A DNA stretch of 13,277 nt from Cryomorphaceae bacterium (GTDB taxonomy: Bacteria > Bacteroidota > Bacteroidia > Flavobacteriales > BACL11): contig JACNFT010000083.1 in the NCBI GenBank assembly GCA_014384505.1, positions 1-13,277 on the forward strand, given 5' to 3'. The notes beneath the pieces are model-generated. The model worked only from the letters and a program-made list of their open reading frames with translations. It ran no database searches and was not told the DNA's origin. This document shows positions 7,501 through 13,277 of this stretch, one piece after another; the stretch's first letter is position 1, and the number at the start of each line of letters is the position of its first letter. The position numbers and the translations under genes are program-made.

Positions 7501-8383
7501 TACATTAGTTGATCCTTACAAATGGACAGGTAGTCAGGAAAAAAATATTTTAGTAAATAGAACAATTCAGAATTATCTAAAAAAGTATAATGATGTCTAT
7601 GGTGAGCATAGAAGAAAGCGTTTTGCTATTACTATTGGTGATGAATTGCCAAATGGAGTATTGCAACTTGCAAAAGTTCAGATTACTCAAAAAAGAAAAA
7701 TTAAAGTTGGGGATAAATTAGCAGGTCGTCATGGTAATAAAGGTATTGTATCTCGTATTGTAAAAGATGAGGATATGCCTTTCTTAGAAGATGGAACACC
7801 TGTTGATATTATTTTGAATCCACTAGGAGTACCTTCAAGGATGAATCTTGGTCAGATATATGAAACTATCTTAGGTTGGGCAGGAGATGAATTAGGTAAA
7901 AAATACTTTACTCCTGTATTTGATGGAGCAAGTTTGGATCAAATTAATGCTGAAACTGATGAAGCCAAGTTACCAAGATTAGGTCAAACTTATCTTTATG
8001 ATGGTGGTACTGGTGAACGTTTTGAACAAACGGCAACAGTAGGTATAATTTATATGCTTAAACTTGGTCATTTAATTGATGATAAAATGCATGCTCGTTC
8101 TATTGGACCATACTCATTAATTACTCAACAACCACTTGGAGGTAAGGCTCAGAATGGGGGGCAAAGACTTGGAGAGATGGAGGTTTGGGCTTTGGAGGGT
8201 TATGGTGCTGCCAATATCTTACAAGAGATGCTTACTTTAAAATCAGATGATGTAGTCGGTAGAGCGAAAGCATTTGAGGCCATAGTAAAAGGTCAAGAAT
8301 TACCAATACCAGGAATTCCAGAATCGTTTAATGTATTATTACATGAATTGAATGGTTTAGGACTTAAAGTTTCACTTGAATAA
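4574..8383 (+). CDS. rpoB: DNA-directed RNA polymerase subunit beta
   Basis: The beta subunit forms one half of the RNA polymerase active-site cleft. The 1269-residue length is typical for Flavobacteriales. The rifampicin pocket (about 468-502) reads SQLSQFMDQTNPLAEVTHKR, with Asp477, His487 and Ser492 at the E. coli D516, H526 and S531 positions, all in the sensitive state. KGYNFEDAI (774-782) provides the acidic pair Glu779-Asp780, and GDKLAGRHGNKG (1046-1057) carries the two active-site lysines 1048 and 1056. The C-terminus has the usual QPLGGKAQNGGQRLGEMEVW. The start is TTG 4574: an in-frame TAA lies at 4556-4558, no ATG or GTG falls between, and the conserved N-terminus (INFASIKNTANFPDFLDVQL) begins at residue 10. 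rpoC follows after seven bases. Confidence 0.98.
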   Translation: MAKQNNNQRINFASIKNTANFPDFLDVQLKSFQSFFQIGTTLDERRNEGLYKAFEELFPITDSRNNFVLEFIDYTIDPPRYSIEECINRGLTFKVPLKVKLKLYCTDPDHEDFETIVQDVYFGNIPFMTPKGSFVVNGAERIIVSQLHRSPGVFFGQSFHSNGTKLYSARVIPFKGSWIEFTTDINNVMYAYIDRKKKLPVTTLLRAIGYESDRDILEIFNLADEVKVSKSGLKRVVGRKLAARVLKSWVDDFVDEDTGELVPIERNEVILERDTIIEKSHIDEIVNSGVETILLHKNDGSTSDHALVYNTLQKDPTNSEVEAVRHIYRQLRSAEAPDDETARGIIDKLFFSDQRYSLGHVGRFRINRRLKLDIPEDKMVLTNEDIVSIISNLISLVNSKVDVDDIDHLSNRRIRTVGEQLSNQFNVGLSRMARTIRERMNVRDNEVFTPIDLINAKTLSAVINSFFGTSQLSQFMDQTNPLAEVTHKRRISALGPGGLTRERAGFEVRDVHYTHYGRLCPIETPEGPNIGLISSLAVFAKINSLGFIETPYREVNEGRIDISKAPVYKSAEEEEEQIIAQANAPLNEDGTFKNDRIQSRREADYLIAEPNNVTLKDVAPNQIASIAASLIPFLEHDDANRALMGSNMMRQAVPLLRTDAPIVGTGLEPHVARYSRTMINAEGEGKVTYVDANKIKVKYTKTEEEELVSFDENEKTYNLTKFQKTNQRTCINIQPIVRVGDRVTKGQVLCDGYATENGELAIGRNLKVAFMPWKGYNFEDAIILSERVVREDLFTSLHIAEHVVNVRETKRGAEELTADIPNISETATKDLDEFGMVRIGAHVKTGDILIGKITPKGESDPTPEEKLLRAIFGEKAGDVKDASLKTKPSNQGVVIGKSLFSKTVKDRRAKSADKEELERLDSVFEKDSDALKNILATKLYQIVGGKASKGIKNILGEEVIPKSEKFTKKMLLGIDFTLVDPYKWTGSQEKNILVNRTIQNYLKKYNDVYGEHRRKRFAITIGDELPNGVLQLAKVQITQKRKIKVGDKLAGRHGNKGIVSRIVKDEDMPFLEDGTPVDIILNPLGVPSRMNLGQIYETILGWAGDELGKKYFTPVFDGASLDQINAETDEAKLPRLGQTYLYDGGTGERFEQTATVGIIYMLKLGHLIDDKMHARSIGPYSLITQQPLGGKAQNGGQRLGEMEVWALEGYGAANILQEMLTLKSDDVVGRAKAFEAIVKGQELPIPGIPESFNVLLHELNGLGLKVSLE

Positions 8384-8390
8384 AATACAA

Positions 8391-11300
8391 ATGAGAAATA
8401 CAAAAAATAACAAACAGGCTCAGGATATTAATTCGATAAAGATCTCTTTATCATCTCCTGAAGATATTTTAGACAAATCATCTGGTGAGGTTACAAAACC
8501 GGAAACGATTAACTATAGAACATATAAGCCAGAAAGTGGTGGATTATTTTGTGAAAGAGTTTTTGGTCCTACCAAAGATTTTGAATGCCATTGTGGTAAA
8601 TATAAAAGAATTCGTTACAGAGGGATTGTATGTGATAGATGTGGGGTAGAAGTAACTGAAAAGAAAGTAAGAAGAGAGCGTATAGGACACATTAGTTTAG
8701 TTGTTCCTGTTGCTCATATCTGGTATTTTCGTACTTTACCTAACAAAATTGGATATTTGTTAGGATTACCATCTAAGCAATTAGACATGATTATTTACTA
8801 TGAGCGTTTTGTAGTAATTAATGCTGGTGAAGGAACTATGAATTCTGAAGGTGAAGCTATACAATATTTAGATTTCCTTACTGAGGAAGAATACTTAGAT
8901 ATTTTAGATGCTCAACCATTAGAAAATCAGTATTTAAGTGATGAAGATCCTAAGAAATTTGTTGCAAAAATGGGTGCTGAGGCAATTCATAACTTATTAG
9001 CAAATTTAAATTTAGATGAGTTATCATATAAATTAAGAGATCAAGCTGCTAATGAAACTTCACAGCAAAGAAAAACTGAGGCATTAAAACGTTTGCAAAT
9101 TGTTGAATCTATGCGTGAAGGACAATTGCATACTGAAAACAGACCTGAATGGATGACGATTAAAGTTATTCCAGTTATTCCACCAGAATTAAGACCATTA
9201 GTTCCTTTGGATGGAGGGCGTTTTGCTACTTCTGATTTAAATGATTTGTATAGAAGGGTAATTATTAGAAACAATAGATTAAAAAGATTAATGGAGATTA
9301 ATGCTCCTGAGATTATATTAAGAAATGAAAAAAGAATGTTACAGGAATCTGTTGATGCTCTTTTTGATAATTCAAGAAAATCATCAGCTGTAAAAGCAGA
9401 TGGTAAAAGACCTTTAAAGTCTCTATCTGATTCCTTAAAAGGAAAGCAAGGGAGATTTCGTCAGAACTTACTAGGTAAAAGGGTAGATTATTCTGCTCGT
9501 TCGGTTATTGTTGTAGGACCAGAGTTAAGTTTACACGAATGTGGAATACCTAAGGATATGGCTTCTGAACTTTACAAGCCGTTTATAATTAGAAAGCTAA
9601 TTGAAAGAGGAATTGTAAAAACAGTTAAGTCTGCTAAAAAGATTATTGATAGTAAAGAACCTGTAGTTTGGGATATTTTGGAAAATGTAATGAAAGGTCA
9701 TCCAGTTTTATTAAACAGGGCTCCTACACTACACAGACTGGGTATACAGGCTTTCCAACCTAAAATGATTGAAGGAAAAGCAATTCAATTACATCCATTA
9801 GCTTGTGCGGCCTTTAATGCCGATTTTGACGGGGATCAAATGGCAGTACATTTACCATTAGGTGCTGCTGCAATTTTGGAAGCGCAAGTTTTGATGCTTG
9901 CCTCACACAATATCTTGAATCCTGCAAATGGAGCTCCTATTACTGTTCCTTCACAGGATATGGTTCTTGGTTTGTACTATATGACTAAGGAGAAGTTCTC
10001 TAGTGATGAAGAAAAAGTGAAAGGTCAAGGAATGATTTTCTATTCTTTGGATGAGGTGAAGATAGCTTATAATGAAAAGCAAGCTGATTTGCACGCAATG
10101 ATTAAAATCAGAATTACAGATACTAAAGGAAAAACTTCTTTAGTAGACACAACTGTTGGTAGAGTTTTATTTAACGAATTTGTACCTGAACAGGTTGAAT
10201 ATGTTAATCAGCTGTTAACTAAGAAAGCGTTAAGGAATATTATCGGTGATATATTAGAAACTTGTGGTGTAGCTGTTACTGTTCATTTCTTAGATGCAAT
10301 TAAAACTATTGGTTTTGATATGGCATTTAGAGGTGGGTTATCGTTTAATCTTGGTGATGTACTTGTACCTAAAGAAAAAGAAGGATTAATTGCTGATGCT
10401 AACAAAAAAGTAGCTGAAATTAAGAATAACTATTCAATGGGTTTCATTACTAATAATGAAAGATATAATCAAGTAATTGATGTTTGGACAACTACTAATG
10501 CTCGATTGACTGATACAGTTATGAGAAATATTAGTTCGGACAAACAAGGATTTAACTCTGTATATATGATGCTTGATTCTGGTGCAAGGGGTTCAAAGGA
10601 ACAAATTCGTCAGTTATCTGGTATGAGGGGCTTGATGGCTAAACCTAAAAAGTCTGGTGATCATGGAGAATCAATTATTGAGAATCCGATTACAACTAAC
10701 TTTAGAGAGGGACTTTCAATTTTGGAATACTTTATTTCGACTCATGGGGCGAGAAAAGGACTTGCGGATACGGCACTTAAAACTGCAGATGCGGGTTACC
10801 TTACAAGAAGATTAGTTGATGTAGCTCAAGACGTTATTGTTACTGAACAAGATTGTGAAACACTAAGAGGCTTAGAAGCTTATGCTTTGAAAAATAATGA
10901 TGTTATTATTGAATCATTAAGTGATAGAATTTCTGGAAGGGTAAGTTTACATGATGTATATCATCCAAAAACTGAAAAGCTAATGGTAGCTTCATCTGAT
11001 ATGATTACTGGTATTGTTGCTAGGGAAATTGAGGCTGCTGGAATTGAAATGGTTGAAGTTCGTTCAGCATTAACTTGTGCTACTCGTAGAGGTATTTGTG
11101 TTAACTGTTATGGTAAATCATTGTCAACTAATAGAATGGCGCAAGTAGGTGAGGCTGTTGGTGTTGTTGCTGCTCAATCAGTTGGAGAGCCAGGTACACA
11201 GCTTACACTTAGAACCTTCCATGTTGGGGGTACTGCATCTAGGTCAGAGGTTGATTCTTCTATCACTATTAAGAAAGATGGTAGATTAGAAATTGAGGAT

Positions 11301-12704
11301 TTAAGAACAGTTAAGACGACTAATAAGGATGGTGATAAGATTGAAATCGTAATTAGTAGATCTGCTGAAACTAGAGTAATTGATGATAAGAATGGTGTAA
11401 TCCTTTCTTCAACAATTGTCCCTTATGGTTCAACTATATTTATTAAAGAAGGAAATGTTAAAAAAGGAGATGTTGTTTTTGAGTGGGATCCCTATAATGC
11501 TGTAATTATTTCTGAAATTGCTGGTAAAGTAGAATTTGTTGATATTGAAGAAGGTGTTTCTTATCGTACTGAATCTGATGAGCAAACTGGTCATCAGGAA
11601 AAAGTAATTATCGATAGTAGAAATAGAAAAAATTCTCCAACTATTCAAATTGGTGATAAAAACTATAGTGTTCCTGTAGGCTCTCATTTAGCGGTTGATG
11701 ATGGAAGTAATATTAAGGCGGGTGCTATTTTAGCTAAAATTCCAAGGTCGGCAGGTTCATCTGGTGATATTACAGGGGGTCTTCCAAGAGTAACAGAAAT
11801 GTTTGAAGCAAGAAATCCTTCTAATCCTGCAGTAGTTTCTGAAATTGATGGTTCTGTAACTTTCGGAAAAATCAAAAGAGGAAACAGAGAGGTGATTATT
11901 ACGTCTAAGAATGGAGAAACTAAGAAATACTTAATTCAATTGTCTAAGCATATTTTAGTACAAGAGAATGATTATGTAAAATCAGGTGTTCCACTTTGTG
12001 ATGGTGTTATTACTCCGGCTGATATTTTAGCAATTAAAGGTATGGTTTCTGTACAGCAATATATTGTGAACGAAATTCAAGATGTATATCGTTTACAAGG
12101 AGTGAAGATTAACGATAAGCACTTTGAGGTATTGGTAAGACAAATGATGCGTAAAGTACAGATTGCTGATTCAGGGGATACTTATTTCTTAGAAAACTCA
12201 TTGGTAGGAAAAGAAAGCTTTAATGAGCAAAATGATAAGATTTTTGGAATGAAGTTTGTAACTGATGCTGGTGATTCGGAAGAATTAAAAGCGGGTCAAA
12301 TTATTTCACCAAGAAAGTTAAGAGAAGAAAACTCAAGGTTAAAGCGTAAGGACATGAAAGAAGTAGAGGCTAGAGATGCTGTTTCGGCAGTAGCAACACC
12401 AGTTCTTCAAGGAATTACAAGAGCTTCATTACAAGTTGATTCTTGGATTTCTGCTGCATCTTTTCAGCAAACTACTAAAGTACTTAATGAGGCTGCAATT
12501 AATGCTAAGCGTGATAACCTAATAGGATTGAAAGAGAACGTAATTATTGGTAAGAAAATACCAGCAGGTACAGGTCTAATTCAAGCTAGTAATACTATCA
12601 TTGGTTCTCAAGCTGAGTACGATAAATTAACTAATTTAGTTGCTGAGGAAGTTGTTGCTACTGAAGAAGTAGTTGCTGAAACAGTAACTTCAATAGAAGA
12701 GTAA
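8391..12704 (+). CDS. rpoC: DNA-directed RNA polymerase subunit beta'
   Basis: The beta' subunit carries the catalytic magnesium site of RNA polymerase. From ATG 8391 it has 1437 residues. The N-terminal zinc site uses Cys66, 68, 81 and 84. The active-site loop NADFDGDQ lies at 476-483 with Asp478, 480 and 482. The bridge-helix region GARGSKEQIRQLSGMRGLM is at 731-749, the second zinc site uses Cys822, 896, 903 and 906, and the trigger-loop region begins at VGEAVGVVAAQSVGEPGTQ (919 onward). A longer reading from TTG 8376 would overlap the rpoB stop; I reject it because ATG 8391 is the better codon and gives the usual short basic N-terminus. The tail after about residue 1410 is acidic with repeated EEVVA-like units. 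Confidence 0.98.
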   Translation: MRNTKNNKQAQDINSIKISLSSPEDILDKSSGEVTKPETINYRTYKPESGGLFCERVFGPTKDFECHCGKYKRIRYRGIVCDRCGVEVTEKKVRRERIGHISLVVPVAHIWYFRTLPNKIGYLLGLPSKQLDMIIYYERFVVINAGEGTMNSEGEAIQYLDFLTEEEYLDILDAQPLENQYLSDEDPKKFVAKMGAEAIHNLLANLNLDELSYKLRDQAANETSQQRKTEALKRLQIVESMREGQLHTENRPEWMTIKVIPVIPPELRPLVPLDGGRFATSDLNDLYRRVIIRNNRLKRLMEINAPEIILRNEKRMLQESVDALFDNSRKSSAVKADGKRPLKSLSDSLKGKQGRFRQNLLGKRVDYSARSVIVVGPELSLHECGIPKDMASELYKPFIIRKLIERGIVKTVKSAKKIIDSKEPVVWDILENVMKGHPVLLNRAPTLHRLGIQAFQPKMIEGKAIQLHPLACAAFNADFDGDQMAVHLPLGAAAILEAQVLMLASHNILNPANGAPITVPSQDMVLGLYYMTKEKFSSDEEKVKGQGMIFYSLDEVKIAYNEKQADLHAMIKIRITDTKGKTSLVDTTVGRVLFNEFVPEQVEYVNQLLTKKALRNIIGDILETCGVAVTVHFLDAIKTIGFDMAFRGGLSFNLGDVLVPKEKEGLIADANKKVAEIKNNYSMGFITNNERYNQVIDVWTTTNARLTDTVMRNISSDKQGFNSVYMMLDSGARGSKEQIRQLSGMRGLMAKPKKSGDHGESIIENPITTNFREGLSILEYFISTHGARKGLADTALKTADAGYLTRRLVDVAQDVIVTEQDCETLRGLEAYALKNNDVIIESLSDRISGRVSLHDVYHPKTEKLMVASSDMITGIVAREIEAAGIEMVEVRSALTCATRRGICVNCYGKSLSTNRMAQVGEAVGVVAAQSVGEPGTQLTLRTFHVGGTASRSEVDSSITIKKDGRLEIEDLRTVKTTNKDGDKIEIVISRSAETRVIDDKNGVILSSTIVPYGSTIFIKEGNVKKGDVVFEWDPYNAVIISEIAGKVEFVDIEEGVSYRTESDEQTGHQEKVIIDSRNRKNSPTIQIGDKNYSVPVGSHLAVDDGSNIKAGAILAKIPRSAGSSGDITGGLPRVTEMFEARNPSNPAVVSEIDGSVTFGKIKRGNREVIITSKNGETKKYLIQLSKHILVQENDYVKSGVPLCDGVITPADILAIKGMVSVQQYIVNEIQDVYRLQGVKINDKHFEVLVRQMMRKVQIADSGDTYFLENSLVGKESFNEQNDKIFGMKFVTDAGDSEELKAGQIISPRKLREENSRLKRKDMKEVEARDAVSAVATPVLQGITRASLQVDSWISAASFQQTTKVLNEAAINAKRDNLIGLKENVIIGKKIPAGTGLIQASNTIIGSQAEYDKLTNLVAEEVVATEEVVAETVTSIEE

Positions 12705-12716
12705 ATAATAATAATT

Positions 12717-13031
12717 ATGTCAGAGGAAAAGAAAAAGGACGGACTAAATATTGAGCTTACTGAAGAGGTAGCTGAAGGGACTTATAGTAATTTAGCTATT
12801 ATCAATCATTCCCCATCAGAGTTTGTGGTTGATTTTATACAAATGATGCCAGGAATTCCTAAAGCAAAAGTAAAGTCGAGAGTTATTCTAACCCCTCAAC
12901 ATGCTAAAAGATTGATGAAGGCGCTTGCCGATAATGTAAGTAAATTTGAAAATCAGCATGGTGAGATTAAAGATATTGATCCTGCTGCAGGAATGCCAAT
13001 AAATTTTGGAGGACCTATACCATTAGCATAA
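12717..13031 (+). CDS. DUF3467 family protein, function unknown
   Basis: This 104-residue protein resembles small Bacteroidota proteins annotated DUF3467. The recognisable core is NIELTEEVAEGTYSNLAIIN (10-29), then HSPSEFVVDFIQMMPGIPKA and VILTPQHAKRLMKALADNV (56-74), followed by a Pro/Gly-rich tail. It has a charged N-terminus, no signal peptide and no membrane segment, so it is probably cytoplasmic. It starts 12 bases after the rpoC stop, on the same strand and before the operon terminator, and so is almost certainly co-transcribed with RNA polymerase. I know of no established biochemical function. A role connected with transcription is inferred only from position. No catalytic motif is visible. 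Confidence 0.88.
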   Translation: MSEEKKKDGLNIELTEEVAEGTYSNLAIINHSPSEFVVDFIQMMPGIPKAKVKSRVILTPQHAKRLMKALADNVSKFENQHGEIKDIDPAAGMPINFGGPIPLA

Positions 13032-13050
13032 TTATTACAATTATAAAACT

Positions 13051-13079
13051 AAAAAAGCCTGCAATTGCAGGCTTTTTTT
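13051..13079. terminator. Bidirectional rho-independent terminator
   Basis: A perfect palindrome centred between 13064 and 13065 pairs A6-GCCTGCAA with TTGCAGGC-T6. The GC-rich core GCCTGC/GCAGGC is flanked by A6 on the left and T7 on the right. In either direction this gives a stem followed by a U tract, so it can end both the rpoBC-DUF3467 transcript and the convergent pruA transcript. It lies 19 bases after the DUF3467 stop and 21 bases beyond the pruA stop. Confidence 0.93.
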
Positions 13080-13100
13080 ATGTTCAATATTTTATATTTC

Positions 13101-13277
13101 TTATCCTAAGAAAGGGTATTTGTAATCTGTAGCAGGCACAAATGTTTCTTTAATTGTTCTTGGAGAAACCCATCTTAACAAATTTAAGATTGATCCTGCC
13201 TTATCATTTGTTCCTGAACCTCTAGCGCCACCAAAAGGCTGTTGACCAACAACAGCACCAGTTGGCTTGTCGTTAAT
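13101..13277 (-). CDS. pruA: 1-pyrroline-5-carboxylate dehydrogenase, C-terminal part
   Basis: This is a partial gene: 58 codons plus the stop are present and the 5' part runs off the window end. The enzyme oxidises L-glutamate gamma-semialdehyde (in equilibrium with 1-pyrroline-5-carboxylate) to glutamate with NAD+, the second step of proline breakdown. The fragment contains TGAVVGQQPFGGARGSGTND followed by KAG, the conserved C-terminal block of this aldehyde dehydrogenase subfamily, then LLRWVSPRTIKETF and the ending DYKYPFLG, typical of Bacteroidota PruA. It converges on the RNA polymerase run and shares its palindromic terminator. It is metabolically unrelated to its neighbours. Confidence 0.92.
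   Translation of the reverse strand: MNDKPTGAVVGQQPFGGARGSGTNDKAGSILNLLRWVSPRTIKETFVPATDYKYPFLG

Noticed and set aside
8376..8390. TTG 8376 as the start of rpoC
   Set aside because: It overlaps the rpoB stop and is less likely than ATG 8391, which gives the expected N-terminus with a seven-base gap.
11430..11875. Minus-strand reading frames inside rpoC
   Set aside because: They lie opposite conserved beta' sequence and look like compositional shadows (Phe/Ile/Asn-rich).

Overview
This window is a core housekeeping locus from a low-GC member of the Bacteroidota, most likely order Flavobacteriales. I base that on three things: RpoB and RpoC read like flavobacterial versions along their whole length, a DUF3467-type gene sits directly behind rpoC, and the genes lack recognisable Shine-Dalgarno sequences and instead have A-rich leaders. 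I cannot name a genus. Nothing suggests horizontal transfer, phage, insertion sequences or CRISPR, and no stretch longer than about 100 bases lacks a gene.

Layout. Bases 13-168 hold two tRNA genes, Gly(UCC) and Thr(GGU), followed by tuf (EF-Tu). A strong hairpin lies between tuf and tRNA-Trp(CCA), and its base runs into the tRNA. Then, all on the + strand and tightly spaced, come secE, nusG, rplK (L11), rplA (L1), rplJ (L10) and rplL (L7/L12). A 101-base gap holds a 15-bp hairpin with a T tract, probably a partial terminator (attenuator). It is followed by rpoB, which begins with TTG, then rpoC and a small DUF3467-family gene. A near-perfect palindromic terminator at 13051-13079 separates this run from a convergent gene on the minus strand, of which only the C-terminal 58 codons are present (1-pyrroline-5-carboxylate dehydrogenase, pruA).

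How the genes fit together. The tRNAs and EF-Tu supply and deliver aminoacyl-tRNA. SecE is part of the protein-export channel. NusG couples RNA polymerase to the ribosome. L11, L1, L10 and L7/L12 form the ribosomal stalks where EF-Tu and other GTPases act. RpoB and RpoC are the catalytic subunits of RNA polymerase. The order tRNA-tuf-tRNA-secE-nusG-L11-L1-L10-L12-rpoB-rpoC is an ancient arrangement also broadly seen in Escherichia coli.

I did not find an undescribed system here. The best leads are regulatory: the rplL-rpoB attenuator with a possible competing upstream hairpin, the TTG start of rpoB next to a C6T6 tract, the hairpin entering tRNA-Trp, the repeated A-rich leader of rplL, the lack of room for the classical L1 and L10 autoregulatory leaders, and the uncharacterised DUF3467 gene placed behind RNA polymerase.
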